A stretch of 64,000 bases of DNA from Pseudobdellovibrionaceae bacterium (lineage in GTDB: Bacteria; Bdellovibrionota; Bdellovibrionia; Bdellovibrionales; Bdellovibrionaceae). Both the position numbers and the translations under genes were made by a program. The notes below the pieces were generated by a model. That model did no database searches and had not been told where the DNA came from. It saw nothing but the letters and a program-made list of their open reading frames with translations. The stretch lies in the NCBI GenBank assembly GCA_947449255.1, contig CANFQX010000004.1, forward strand, positions 62,001 to 126,000, in the 5' to 3' direction. Positions 34,204 through 43,493 of this stretch are shown piece after piece (within the stretch, counting starts at the first letter, position 1; the number at the start of each line of letters is the position of its first letter).

Positions 34204-34308
34204 GACTCAAATTATTCGCACCGAAAAATATTTAAATCCAATATATCGAAGCAATTTTCCAAATTGCGCACCCTCAATCGTCCATTTCGGTATCATTTAA
34301 TTTGAGTC
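34204..34308. other. Nested three-stem structured element
   Basis: Outer arms GACTCAAATTA (34204-34214) and TAATTTGAGTC (34298-34308). Second arms ACCGAAA (34220-34226) and TTTCGGT (34285-34291). Inner hairpin GCAATTT-TCC-AAATTGC (34251-34267). All pairings are perfect and correctly nested. It fits a structured RNA or a small palindromic repeat element; the remaining gap to 34519 holds only the flanking 13-mer and the next gene's ribosome site. Confidence 0.6.
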
Positions 34309-34324
34309 AATTCGCGGGAGAACC

Positions 34325-34337
34325 GACGCGCACCTTT
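34325..34337. repeat. Flanking repeat, right copy
   Basis: GACGCGCACCTTT, preceded by CGGGAGAACC. The left copy is at 32279-32291. Confidence 0.6.
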
Positions 34338-34519
34338 AACAAAAAATGGCAGTTGTAGAGAAATTAGGCATCTCTTTTATCTTTAATTCGAACTAAGTAA
34401 CTTTTAAAGGATGGCACAGGATTCGCAGTATGAGTCACTCAAACGATCGTTCTATTCGAATGAAGTGAAATTAATTCCACAAGATTTGGAACGGTCTCAA
34501 ACTAACAAAGGAACCATTT

Positions 34520-35050
34520 ATGAAAAATCCAGCTTTATTATTGCTAGCTATGATGTCCTTCTCCACACTGTGCTTTGCGAGTTCGACACCAGCTTCAGTT
34601 CAATCACTTTCAAATCAAGTTGAAACTTATGGATCTTCTCAAATAGAGGCCAGAACAATCATGCAACTTTGTGATCTTCTAAGGCCAGATAATACCAATA
34701 TTAGTTTTGGAAAAAAACTTAGCAAGTTTACTTGTATTAAAAAATCTGGTGGATTAATCGAACTTCAAGCTCAAAATGCGTTAGGCAGCTTATCAATTTT
34801 TGCAAATTCTCAAGACCTGGTTGTCGTCGTTAACAATACGGGAGGCGATCTTGCCTTAAGGTATAAAAATAACTTAGCGCAATCTCTATATTTAACTCTA
34901 GATTGGACAAACAGTGGAAGTCCAAGCAGAATTTTAGGTGGCGCAAAGTTAAATGGATTCTATGAAGCAGATTTGACTCTTATCGACGGTAATTCTGAAA
35001 TCCGGATAGGCCAGATTCGGGAATTTAATGGACAAAATATATATCCATAA
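34520..35050 (+). CDS. Small secreted protein of unknown function
   Basis: 176 residues. Signal peptide MKNPALLLLAMMSFSTLCFA, with cleavage likely before SSTPAS. The mature part has two Cys (C52 and C72 region) and a beta-rich C-terminal half (LVVVVNNTGGDLALRY, SLYLTLDWTNSG, NSEIRIGQIREF). AAAGGAACC precedes the ATG. I do not recognise the family; it is probably periplasmic or exported. It stands alone between the HNH region and the MacB gene. Confidence 0.75.
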   Translation: MKNPALLLLAMMSFSTLCFASSTPASVQSLSNQVETYGSSQIEARTIMQLCDLLRPDNTNISFGKKLSKFTCIKKSGGLIELQAQNALGSLSIFANSQDLVVVVNNTGGDLALRYKNNLAQSLYLTLDWTNSGSPSRILGGAKLNGFYEADLTLIDGNSEIRIGQIREFNGQNIYP

Positions 35051-35144
35051 AACGATTGGGCAGGCTTAGCGAGAGTTATTGGAGCAGTTGAGTGTGAAAG
35101 TATTCAGCGAATCCGAACAGATAAACTTCAGGAATTTAAAGCAC

Positions 35145-37094
35145 TCACTCATGCCGAAGAGCATCGATCGGATGAAGGTCCGAAGCCTTCTTCGCTGGGT
35201 AAATCCCAAAAATAATCCCGATGAACACCGAGAAGAAAAATGAAATCATCACCGAATCTAAGGTGATCGTCATCGGCCAGCCCAGGGTCTTTGCCAAAGA
35301 AACTGTAACTCCCCAAGCCAGCATCAAACCTAGCAATCCACCAATGACACTCACCACGATGGACTCTGCCAGAAACTGCATCATGATATCAAACTTTCTG
35401 GCACCCACGGCTTTTCTAAGTCCTATTTCTCGAGTCCGCTCTGTCACGGACACAAGCATAATATTCATAATCCCAATGCCACCCACAAGAAGCGAAATCG
35501 CAGCAATCGAAGAGAGCAGCATGGACATCGTTTTGCTGCTTTCTGAAAGTGCTGACTGCAGATCTGCCATATTGAAAATCTGAAAAGAATCACTTTGCGC
35601 TGAAACCGGTACTCTGTGCCTTTTATTCAGGACTTCCTTGATAGAGTCTTGCACTGTGTCTAATTTGTCTGGGGACACCACTTCGATATCCACTGAATCC
35701 AAATAGTCTTTTCCAAACAACCGATACATTCCAGTTTGCACGGGGATAACGATGCGGTCGTCTTGATCCATGGGGCCCTGAGCACCCTTTTCCGGAAGCA
35801 CGCCAATAATCTGAAAATTAATTCGATTGATCTTAATAAATTCGCCCAAGGGATTTTTATCGCCAAAAAGTTCTCGCACCACTGTCATTCCAATGACCGC
35901 GACCAAGGCGCGCTTCTGATTTTCAGAATCAGAAAAAAATCGCCCCATGGTGGGCTCTGAACTGCGAATTTTTGTAAACGCCGGAGACACCCCCAGAGCT
36001 GTCGTGTTCCAGTTTTTATTCAAATAAGTGGCTTGCACTCGCCCTTGAACATTTGGTGCCGCTTCGCGAATATCTGAAATTTGGGCACGCAGCACGGCCA
36101 CATCCTCGGTGGAAATCCGTATTCGCACACCCGATTCTTGAACTACTCCCCCAACCCTTATTGATCCCGCCCTTAACACAAGTAAATTTGAACCCAATGA
36201 AGCCAATTGTTTTTCAATGGCTTTTTGTGCTCCTCGGCCAAGAGCTAACATAGTAACAACAGCGGCCACGCCAATTAAAATACCTAGCATAGACAGGGCC
36301 GAACGAACTTTATTTGATTGCAGAGTTCTATAGCCCTGATGAAAATGCTCAATCAATTCGCCGAAGTGAAATTTAGTTTTTAAAGATTGTTCCGACAAAT
36401 GATTTTTTTTAATCTCGGGCAAAGGCGCTCTGCGCTCGTCAGATTGTATCACACCATCACGCATTCGAATCAGACGCTTGGCTTGCGCACCAATTTCTTC
36501 TTCATGGGTAACAATGACCAATGTAATACCCTGCGAATTTAAATCCTTCAGAATATCCATGATTTCAACTTCGCTTTTGGAGTCCAAATTGCCTGTGGGC
36601 TCATCCGCAAAAAGAATTCGAGGACTATTGATCAAGGAACGTGCAATGGCCACACGCTGTTGCTGACCACCAGACAACTCGTTTGGATTGTGTTCTGAAC
36701 GAGATTCGAGGTGGACTCTCTCTAAGAGCTGATAGGCTTTTTTTTGATCAAATTTTTTCTCAGAATACAGCAAAGGTAAGGAGATATTCTGCCAGGCTGG
36801 CATTCGTGGAAGTAAATTAAACTGTTGGAATATAAATCCGATTTCATCACGACGAAGGACGGCTAAATCATCTTCTGAAAGTTTTGAAACCTCTCTGCCA
36901 TGCAATTTATAGGAGCCCTCAGAGGGCACATCCAACAGGCCCATGATGTGCATCAAGGTGGATTTCCCTGAGCCTGACGGCCCCATGATGGCCACAAAAT
37001 CACCATCATCAATTTTTAGATTGATATCAAGAAGAGCATCGACCTGTGTCTCACCCATGGTGTAGGATTTTCGAACATGACTAATCTCAATCAT
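35145..37094 (-). CDS. macB: MacB-like ABC transporter, ATPase-permease fusion
   Basis: 649 residues. The N-terminal ABC domain has Walker A GPSGSGKST, signature LSGGQQQRVAIARSL, Walker B ILFADEPTGNLD and the switch His in IVTHEEE. After residue 240 come TM1 (ALSMLGILIGVAAVVTML), a periplasmic MacB_PCD domain, and three C-terminal TMs with the GLRKAVGARKFDI segment. MacB proteins pump macrolides, toxins or lipoprotein-like substrates with a TolC channel. It is the third gene after the TolC and MacA-like genes and lies 26 bp downstream of the adaptor gene. Confidence 0.94.
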   Translation of the reverse strand: MIEISHVRKSYTMGETQVDALLDINLKIDDGDFVAIMGPSGSGKSTLMHIMGLLDVPSEGSYKLHGREVSKLSEDDLAVLRRDEIGFIFQQFNLLPRMPAWQNISLPLLYSEKKFDQKKAYQLLERVHLESRSEHNPNELSGGQQQRVAIARSLINSPRILFADEPTGNLDSKSEVEIMDILKDLNSQGITLVIVTHEEEIGAQAKRLIRMRDGVIQSDERRAPLPEIKKNHLSEQSLKTKFHFGELIEHFHQGYRTLQSNKVRSALSMLGILIGVAAVVTMLALGRGAQKAIEKQLASLGSNLLVLRAGSIRVGGVVQESGVRIRISTEDVAVLRAQISDIREAAPNVQGRVQATYLNKNWNTTALGVSPAFTKIRSSEPTMGRFFSDSENQKRALVAVIGMTVVRELFGDKNPLGEFIKINRINFQIIGVLPEKGAQGPMDQDDRIVIPVQTGMYRLFGKDYLDSVDIEVVSPDKLDTVQDSIKEVLNKRHRVPVSAQSDSFQIFNMADLQSALSESSKTMSMLLSSIAAISLLVGGIGIMNIMLVSVTERTREIGLRKAVGARKFDIMMQFLAESIVVSVIGGLLGLMLAWGVTVSLAKTLGWPMTITLDSVMISFFFSVFIGIIFGIYPAKKASDLHPIDALRHE

Positions 37095-37120
37095 TGACTA
37101 CTCCATTAATTCGGCCAAAA

Positions 37121-38089
37121 TTACCTTCTCGGAGTGTGCCCACTGCCCATCGGCGAGAATGGATTTGAACTCTTTTTTTGATCTCGATTCATTTTAACCT
37201 CGGCAATCAAAACTACATCACCCTCAACAAGCCCACTAACGACTTCCGTGAACTTCCCATCAGAAATACCCAATTGGATATCTTGCATTTGTTCTTTTCC
37301 ATCTTTACCTCGCAGACTGACCATCGTTCGACCATCACGAACTTGAAGAGCTTCATTGGGCACCAGCAAAATACCCTTGCGAGATTCAATGAAGAAAGTC
37401 ACATTTGCGGTCATTCCACTGCGCATAAATTCGGGAGTTTTTTCTGGCAACACATCTACGATATATTTCGTGACATTGTTAACTGTCTTGGCATCATAGG
37501 CGATTTGATCTGCTGCGGCCCTAATTTTTTGATCAGGATAAGCATCTAAAATTATTTCTGCTGATTCCCGCAATTTAATTTGTGAGATATCTGTTTCATC
37601 AACTTGTGCCTTTACAGTCAATCGATCGGACATGGTGAAAATAGCATCGGAGTTGGTAAAAGTTTGCCCAGGCTCCACATTTCTTAATATTAAAGTGCCA
37701 TTGATCGGGGCCATTACCGGCGTGGGCAAATACAACTCAGACCAGCGCTGATACTCTTCTTCGCCTTTTGCTCTTGCCGAATCGAGCATGGCTGCTCGTT
37801 CAGATGAACTCATCCAAGCTATGATCTGTCCTTTATGAAGGCGCTGCCCTTCTTGAACTAAGACTTTTTCCATGCGCCCAGGAACCGGCGCCTTAATTTC
37901 CAAACGATTCTCAGGCTGTACCGTTCCTGTGGCAAGTATTGTGAATTCTATATTTCCTTTTTTAATGGACATCGAACGAAAAGTGGTTTGGCTGTTTTTA
38001 TCAGTCCTTAGCCAAAAAAAGATGGCCACCAGAACGATTCCAATCAACATGACCAAAATTACTGCATATTTTTTTGACGGCTTTTTCAC
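37121..38089 (-). CDS. macA: MacA-like periplasmic adaptor
   Basis: 322 residues. N-terminal anchor (YAVILVMLIGIVLVAIFFWL), lipoyl halves KAPVPGRMEKVLVQEGQRLHKGQII and NVEPGQTF, a very short alpha hairpin, a beta barrel and the membrane-proximal VVSGLVEGDVVLIAE segment. The unusually short hairpin region means a shorter coiled coil than in E. coli MacA. The 4-bp overlap with the upstream TolC gene and the 26-bp gap to macB define a three-gene tripartite pump operon. Confidence 0.93.
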   Translation of the reverse strand: MKKPSKKYAVILVMLIGIVLVAIFFWLRTDKNSQTTFRSMSIKKGNIEFTILATGTVQPENRLEIKAPVPGRMEKVLVQEGQRLHKGQIIAWMSSSERAAMLDSARAKGEEEYQRWSELYLPTPVMAPINGTLILRNVEPGQTFTNSDAIFTMSDRLTVKAQVDETDISQIKLRESAEIILDAYPDQKIRAAADQIAYDAKTVNNVTKYIVDVLPEKTPEFMRSGMTANVTFFIESRKGILLVPNEALQVRDGRTMVSLRGKDGKEQMQDIQLGISDGKFTEVVSGLVEGDVVLIAEVKMNRDQKKSSNPFSPMGSGHTPRR

Positions 38090-39402
38090 TGAATAACTCC
38101 TACACCCCTGGTTTGCTCCCAGTTCGACTCTGAAATGATACGATCTCTTCGTGCTTGAATGTAAACCTTAGTTTTTGAAATCAAATCATTTTCAATAATA
38201 TCCCATTCATCAAAAGTGAGTAAGCCATTGTTGTATTTAGCCTGGGCTATTTCAGCACGACTTTTAGCGGCCAGCAAAAAGGCTTCGCTGACTTTAAAAT
38301 CTTCGACTGATTCTAAAAATCCAGTAAAGGCCTTTTTCAATGCGGACAATGACTGCTGTTCAGCATTTGTGAGCTTACTTTTTGCCGCATATAAATTGGA
38401 TGTTGAACTTTTGACTAAATAATAATCTTTTCCTCCACCAAAAAGGGGCCATGTCAGCTGAGCGCCGATAGACCAGCGATCTTGATTTGGAAAAAAAGTA
38501 TTGTCAGTTTTCCCAACAGATCCAGTTAAATTTAGTGTGGGATAAAAACCTGACTTTGAACTTTCTAAAACTGCTGAAGACACGTCAACCTGTGCTTGAA
38601 ATTGTTGCCTATCTGGCGTGGCCAAGACTAGTTTTTTAAAGTCAGGCTCCTGAACAGGAGGAGGAACTAAAGGAATTTCATCGGTCATTTCAATTTGCTG
38701 ATTTTCTGAATCCAGGATTTCACTGATTCCCAATACTTTTTTTAAATCAGTCTGACTGGTTTCCTTAGAATGAAGTGATCTTAAAAGATCCGCCTTTGCC
38801 TGTTTCAAATAGGCCTGAGCCAAGAGTAATGAGCCCTTATTTTCTCTTCCGCTGGCATATCTTAATTCGACCATTTTCAGATTGTCTTCACGACGCTTTA
38901 AAAAACCTTGGGCTGCTTTTTCAATTTCCTTAGCAAAAAGAAAATTGGCAATGGCAGATTTTAGATCAAAGCTGACCTTGGCTTTTGTTGTTACCAGACT
39001 GGCTTTGGCCAACTGCACTTGCGCCTCGTACTGATTCACCCTCGCCATATCGGCAAAGCCATTGAATATATTTTGAGTAGCCCCAATCGACCCGCTATAA
39101 ACATCTCCACTGATTGTATTTCCAAAAGAATTGCTGGGTCCAGTTTTTGAATAGCTCAGATTGCCAGAGATTTGAGGATAATAGGACCCTCGAGTGCCCT
39201 CGGTCTGATATTGACTGGCTTGAACACCTGCTTCTGCAGCCATTATTTCAACATTATTTTTTTTTGTAAGTTCAATACATTGATTGTAGGACAAACGCTC
39301 TTCTGCAACCGCAGAAGAGCTTAGAGTCAGAAAATAAAAAAGAGCGATAAGTGATGATAGATAAGCTTTTTTGAAATTGGTTCCTAGAATGAAATCTTTC
39401 AT
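38086..39402 (-). CDS. TolC-family outer-membrane channel of the Mac pump
   Basis: 438 residues. A signal peptide (AYLSSLIALFYFLTLSSSAVA) precedes two OEP repeats with long helices (for example SALKKAFTGFLESVEDFKVSEAFLLAAKSRAEIAQAKY) and the terminal strand region. It is first in the operon with macA and macB, so it is probably their dedicated channel. The C-terminal coding end overlaps macA by ATGA. Export role inferred from the family. Confidence 0.92.
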   Translation of the reverse strand: MKDFILGTNFKKAYLSSLIALFYFLTLSSSAVAEERLSYNQCIELTKKNNVEIMAAEAGVQASQYQTEGTRGSYYPQISGNLSYSKTGPSNSFGNTISGDVYSGSIGATQNIFNGFADMARVNQYEAQVQLAKASLVTTKAKVSFDLKSAIANFLFAKEIEKAAQGFLKRREDNLKMVELRYASGRENKGSLLLAQAYLKQAKADLLRSLHSKETSQTDLKKVLGISEILDSENQQIEMTDEIPLVPPPVQEPDFKKLVLATPDRQQFQAQVDVSSAVLESSKSGFYPTLNLTGSVGKTDNTFFPNQDRWSIGAQLTWPLFGGGKDYYLVKSSTSNLYAAKSKLTNAEQQSLSALKKAFTGFLESVEDFKVSEAFLLAAKSRAEIAQAKYNNGLLTFDEWDIIENDLISKTKVYIQARRDRIISESNWEQTRGVGVIQ

Positions 39403-39447
39403 ATTTAAATTATCAAAGGTTTCAGCTTGAACGGGAAGAAAAATCCT

Positions 39448-40644
39448 TTATGGATTTCTCTTTAACACAGCAGCATAAAATCCATCAAAGCCTTCTCGGT
39501 CAGGACGAGTATGAATTTGCTTTAGCAAAGTCCATTCGCTGCCATGATCAGCCATAAATTTTTCGACCTGTTTTTCATTCTCAGATGGCAATAAACTGCA
39601 AGTGGCATAGACCATCAGTCCACCTTTTTTTGTCATCTGGCAGTAGGTTCCCAAAATTTCAGCTTGAAGACTTTGTAAGCGAACAATCTCTTCTTCCTCA
39701 AGTTTCCACTTCGCATCTGGATTGCGGCGAAGGACACCCATCCCAGAGCAAGGCACATCCAGCAACAACCGATCCGCTTGTTCTGCCATGCGTTTAATCA
39801 CTTTTGTTGAATCAATCATCCGAGTCTCAATAATATCAACGCCATCACGACGAGCACGAATTTTAAGCTCCTGCAATTTCCACTCATGAATATCCATGGA
39901 AATGATGCGACCTTTGTTTTTCATCAAAGAAGCCATATGCAAAGATTTTCCACCGGCTCCAGCGCACGCATCAACGACTCGCATTCCAGGCTCGATCTCA
40001 AGAAGTGGCACAATCATTTGTGATGCAGCATCTTGAATCTCAAACATGCCTTTTCTGAAAGGTTCGGTAATAAAGATATTTCTGCGCTCTTTCAAGCGAA
40101 TGGCATGGGGTAATTCTGGACCTACTTTTTCTGCCTCAATCTCAAGCTCTGTCAGTGCACTAAGAACTTGATCTGGTGTGGCTCTCAGGCCATTGGCACG
40201 CAAATAAACATCTGCAGGTTTATTCAAAGCAGGAACTAGCTTTTCCCAATCTTCATCGCCCAACTCTTGGCGAGCACGAGCATCCATCCAATCCGGCAAG
40301 GAATTAATGATAGCAAAATCATCAGCGGCTTGTTTTTCTTTTCGTCGAATGTATTCGTAGTCGAGGCCTTCAAATTCTTCCCAGGGAGGCAGATCGTGCC
40401 CCTGTCGAAGCCACTGGACGCCGACGATTCTCCAGAAATCTTCACCATTGGCCATGAATTCCAAAAGTCGATACCAGCGAACAACCTCGTAAACAGTTTC
40501 TGCAAAAAATTTTCGATCTCGAGATCCCCATTTGCTATGGGACTTTAGATTTTTTTGAATGACTTTATCGGCATATTTATCGTCGAAAAAAATCTCTTCA
40601 AGGGCTACAATAAGGGCTTCAGTAAGATGTCTATGAATTTTCAA
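39448..40644 (-). CDS. RsmB/NOP2-family RNA (cytosine-5)-methyltransferase
   Basis: 398 residues. SAM-binding motif VVDACAGAGGKSLHMASLM, the catalytic Cys motif DVPCSGMGVLRRNPD and the second Cys in VYATCSLLPSENE are all present. An N-terminal NusB-like helical segment and linker occupy about 1-150. It probably methylates rRNA at C5 of cytosine; the site is not determined. It overlaps the upstream beta-barrel gene by ATGA (40641-40644). Confidence 0.94.
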   Translation of the reverse strand: MKIHRHLTEALIVALEEIFFDDKYADKVIQKNLKSHSKWGSRDRKFFAETVYEVVRWYRLLEFMANGEDFWRIVGVQWLRQGHDLPPWEEFEGLDYEYIRRKEKQAADDFAIINSLPDWMDARARQELGDEDWEKLVPALNKPADVYLRANGLRATPDQVLSALTELEIEAEKVGPELPHAIRLKERRNIFITEPFRKGMFEIQDAASQMIVPLLEIEPGMRVVDACAGAGGKSLHMASLMKNKGRIISMDIHEWKLQELKIRARRDGVDIIETRMIDSTKVIKRMAEQADRLLLDVPCSGMGVLRRNPDAKWKLEEEEIVRLQSLQAEILGTYCQMTKKGGLMVYATCSLLPSENEKQVEKFMADHGSEWTLLKQIHTRPDREGFDGFYAAVLKRNP

Positions 40645-41327
40645 AATGTAAATACCAGGCCACCGGCCAAAAAGGTTCCGTTCATTTGACCAGAACTCGT
40701 TAACAAAAGATGATTCTTTAACCCAGCCTCTAAAAAGAAGCCAGTCTTTTGAAAAATATCCAAGAATCTTGAGCCAACAACCAATTGATAGTCCAATGAC
40801 AATGGAGATTTTCCACTCAGCTGAGTTAAAAATACGCCCAATCCTGCACCAACCCCAAAATAAAGTGGGAAATGTGCGTTGGATTCAGGAAAAGTAATCA
40901 AAGGCATAAATGACAGTTTCGTCGCATTTTCGTCGCCCACACTAAACTCATTGTAGCCAATCCTTAAACTTAAATCCATGTACTGATGCCACTGTCCTGC
41001 GCGATAGGTCACATCGACCCCATTACCAGCAACGTCCTCAAGTCCTCCTGATCGTCCCCATTGATAAGATTGAGAGGCCGCGTACCTACTAAAATCGATT
41101 GAAAGGTAATGAGCAGGGTTTAAAGCACCATGAACCAGAGTTCCTAAACGCTCAGATTCAACGGACTCTTGTTTTAAGCCCGACTTTTTTTCAAAATATT
41201 TTGCTGCCGCATCTCTGCCCACGCGCGGAGGTAAATCCATGGATTGCTCTGGTGGTTCTGCAGCAAAAACTCCTGAAGCAGCTATATTGATTAAGAAAAT
41301 AAAAATAATCATTGCCTTCACACGCAC
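40641..41327 (-). CDS. Putative outer-membrane beta-barrel protein
   Basis: 228 residues. A signal peptide (MIIFIFLINIAASGVFAAEP) is followed by repeated amphipathic strands (HYLSIDFSRYA, QYMDLSLRIGYNEF, FPLYFGVGAGLGVFL) and a C-terminal aromatic residue (FLAGGLVFTF). This is typical of small outer-membrane barrels of about 8 strands. Function unknown. It overlaps the methyltransferase gene by 4 bp. Confidence 0.72.
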   Translation of the reverse strand: MRVKAMIIFIFLINIAASGVFAAEPPEQSMDLPPRVGRDAAAKYFEKKSGLKQESVESERLGTLVHGALNPAHYLSIDFSRYAASQSYQWGRSGGLEDVAGNGVDVTYRAGQWHQYMDLSLRIGYNEFSVGDENATKLSFMPLITFPESNAHFPLYFGVGAGLGVFLTQLSGKSPLSLDYQLVVGSRFLDIFQKTGFFLEAGLKNHLLLTSSGQMNGTFLAGGLVFTF

Positions 41328-41455
41328 CTCATTTTTTTAAAATGATAACAAAGAAAATCCACTTTGATGACATATTGACGTAGGGCGCCATTAACCCTGG
41401 ACCATTGACTGAAAAGGCCCTGGTCTCCTAATCTCCACCTTGAGGAAAACCCACG

Positions 41456-41974
41456 ATGAAATGCCCTTTTTGCGGCCATGCCGAAGACCGAGTCCTAGAT
41501 ACTAGAGTGCAAAAAGATGGCGGCATTCGCCGTCGGAGAGAGTGCTTTGAATGCAAGGCACGTTTTTCCACAATAGAAACTATACTCTTAGCCTATCCGT
41601 TTATAATAAAAAAAGATGGACGCAGAGAACCCTATTCAAAAGAAAAAATTTTTAAGGGACTGCAAGCTGCCGTCCAAAAACGTCCAGTGAGCCTAGCCCA
41701 ATTGGATTTAGCTGTTGAGCGTATTTCATCTTGGCTCATCAATCGCGGGGAAAATGAAATTTCATCCCGCCTGATTGGAAAAAAAGTAATGGCTGAACTT
41801 AAGCAACTCGATGAAGCCGCTTACATTCGATTTGCTAGCGTCTACCGAACATTTAAAGATGTTCAAGAGTTTGTTGAGACCCTAGAAGATGCTGAATTGC
41901 TTGATTTTGTTGACACTAGCAATCCACAATTAAGCCTGACCGCCATGAACTTTGCTGAAAGCGAGAAAAAATAA
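41456..41974 (+). CDS. nrdR: NrdR, ribonucleotide reductase repressor
   Basis: 172 residues. A four-Cys zinc ribbon (MKCPFCGHAEDRVLDTRV and RRRECFECKARFSTIE) is followed by an ATP-cone (VIKKDGRREPYSKEKIFKGL...). This is the classic NrdR architecture that senses ATP/dATP and represses nrd operons. The start follows TGAGG at a ten-base spacing. The stop abuts the nusB start, the common nrdR-nusB pairing. Confidence 0.97.
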   Translation: MKCPFCGHAEDRVLDTRVQKDGGIRRRRECFECKARFSTIETILLAYPFIIKKDGRREPYSKEKIFKGLQAAVQKRPVSLAQLDLAVERISSWLINRGENEISSRLIGKKVMAELKQLDEAAYIRFASVYRTFKDVQEFVETLEDAELLDFVDTSNPQLSLTAMNFAESEKK

Positions 41975-42385
41975 ATGATGAAACCCACAGCACGAAGACA
42001 ATCCAGGGAACTAGCACTGCAAATTCTTTTCCAAACTGAGTTCGCACCTCAAATTGGCATCCATACTTTTTTATCTGTCTTTGAGCAAAGTTTCGATGCT
42101 GAAGTGATAGCTTATGCTGACCAGCTCGTCATTGGCGTAACAAAAAATAAGGCTGAAATTGATTCCAAGATGCAAGCCTCAAGTGCACATTGGAAAATTG
42201 ACCGTATGGCAACGATTGACCGCAATATTTTAAGAATTGCTATTTATGAAATGAAATTTGCCAAAGAAACTATCAAAGAGAACATTGCCATCAATGAAGC
42301 CGTTGAAATTGCAAAAAAATATGGCTCTTCAGACTCACCAAGCTTCGTCAATGGACTGCTTGATCAGGTTAGCAAGGCGCACTGA
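41975..42385 (+). CDS. nusB: NusB, antitermination factor
   Basis: 136 residues, all-helical NusB fold. It starts RRQSRELALQILFQTEF and has the conserved C-terminal IDRNILRIAIYEMKF and INEAVEIAKKYGSSDSPSFVNGLLDQV. It works with NusE and BoxA RNA in rRNA transcription antitermination. It follows nrdR with no gap, and its stop overlaps the next ATG (TGATG). Confidence 0.96.
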   Translation: MMKPTARRQSRELALQILFQTEFAPQIGIHTFLSVFEQSFDAEVIAYADQLVIGVTKNKAEIDSKMQASSAHWKIDRMATIDRNILRIAIYEMKFAKETIKENIAINEAVEIAKKYGSSDSPSFVNGLLDQVSKAH

Positions 42386-42837
42386 TGTCCACTCATGTGC
42401 TTTCCAGAGCAAGCGCTTTCAATCCAGGGGCTGACCTTTGGATTGTGGCCCATTTGGAATTGTCACATTGGACAGCTGAGCTTGATTGGTACCTTAACTT
42501 TCAAATTTGTAAAGCCTCTCGCCACCAATCTGCGCAGACCATGGGATTCTTAAACCAAGTCACAAAATTGACAGACCTTGATACGTTTGAGTTGCCCGTC
42601 TTAAAAAATGCACCCTTAATGATCCCATCTGAAAGATTATTACCAAACAAGTGGGTGGTCGTAGTGCCGGGTGCCACCAATTTTGAGTCCTGGATAAAGG
42701 ATATTTTCAAAGTTTGGTCTGATCTTAACCAACCTAGCCTTAGAGTTTTTTTACCCCCGGGGCTAAGTTCAGGAGCCTTTCAACAGGCCTGGATTCAGCA
42801 CATCAGTTTTCAGGATTTCACAGTCGTGCTTGATTAA
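42385..42837 (+). CDS. Uncharacterised 150-residue protein in the nusB operon
   Basis: I do not recognise the family. No signal peptide. It has a mixed alpha/beta look with strands WIVAHLEL, KWVVVVPG and FTVVLD. It is translationally coupled to nusB by a TGATG overlap, so it is probably cotranscribed with nrdR-nusB. It could be a small cytoplasmic protein of this lineage. Confidence 0.72.
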   Translation: MSTHVLSRASAFNPGADLWIVAHLELSHWTAELDWYLNFQICKASRHQSAQTMGFLNQVTKLTDLDTFELPVLKNAPLMIPSERLLPNKWVVVVPGATNFESWIKDIFKVWSDLNQPSLRVFLPPGLSSGAFQQAWIQHISFQDFTVVLD

Positions 42838-42878
42838 AGTCCACTTCTCGATTCACAATAGAGAAGACAAGGACAAAT

Positions 42879-43493
42879 ATGGAAAAAATAACACAGACAT
42901 TTGCATCAAAGATTTCAATTTTCCAAAAACGAATGCAATCCTTTTTGGAAAATGACTCCCAATCAAAAAGTGACGAGCAGGACCTCCTCCGCCAGGGTTT
43001 TGAAACAACTCAAGATCTTTCGCTCATAAGAGGTCTTGCACAAGGCCTTCCAGATGATCATATCGACCGAGCCATTATTATTTTTTCTCGCCTTGCGATG
43101 TTCTTCAACTCTGGAATTTTGCTCGAAAACACAGATCAAAAATGGAAAGCTCAGGCCTTCTTCCATCAAGGAATCACAGAACTGTTAAAAAATTCCAAAT
43201 TAAAACCAACAAAATCTGCAATTGGTCGGACTCACCCAACAGGTAAGCAAGATGAAAACACTACAATTAATATTCCAAATGTAAACTTGATGACCGTATT
43301 AAAAACTGATTCTCATTCAATATTAAAAAAATTAAATCTTAATCACATTGATCCAGACAACAAGACCAGCTGTGTGCTGATTAAAGTCACTCCAGATTTT
43401 TCATTTTTGCTTTTTTCAGTTCTTCCTGAACTTTGGCTTCATGATCACATAGAAAATATTCGTCGTGCCCTAATCAATGGGTTCACAGACTAA
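42879..43493 (+). CDS. Uncharacterised 204-residue protein upstream of the PPDK regulator
   Basis: Not recognised. A helical N-terminal half (KISIFQKRMQSFLEND; LSLIRGLAQGLPDDHIDRAIIIFSRLAMFF), a polar linker near 125-150 and a final helix/strand region (IDPDNKTSCVLIKVTPDFSFLLFSVLP). No signal peptide. AAGGAC precedes the ATG. Its stop overlaps the next start (TAATG at 43491-43495), so it is coupled to the PPDK-regulator gene. Confidence 0.72.
   Translation: MEKITQTFASKISIFQKRMQSFLENDSQSKSDEQDLLRQGFETTQDLSLIRGLAQGLPDDHIDRAIIIFSRLAMFFNSGILLENTDQKWKAQAFFHQGITELLKNSKLKPTKSAIGRTHPTGKQDENTTINIPNVNLMTVLKTDSHSILKKLNLNHIDPDNKTSCVLIKVTPDFSFLLFSVLPELWLHDHIENIRRALINGFTD

Noticed and set aside
34411-34623. 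Plus-strand frame overlapping the small secreted protein gene
   Set aside because: The overlapping frame at 34520 has a clean signal peptide and ribosome site, so this is a shadow.
41328-41455. tRNA or riboswitch upstream of nrdR
   Set aside because: No cloverleaf or conserved riboswitch core; only a short GGG/CCC pairing is seen.
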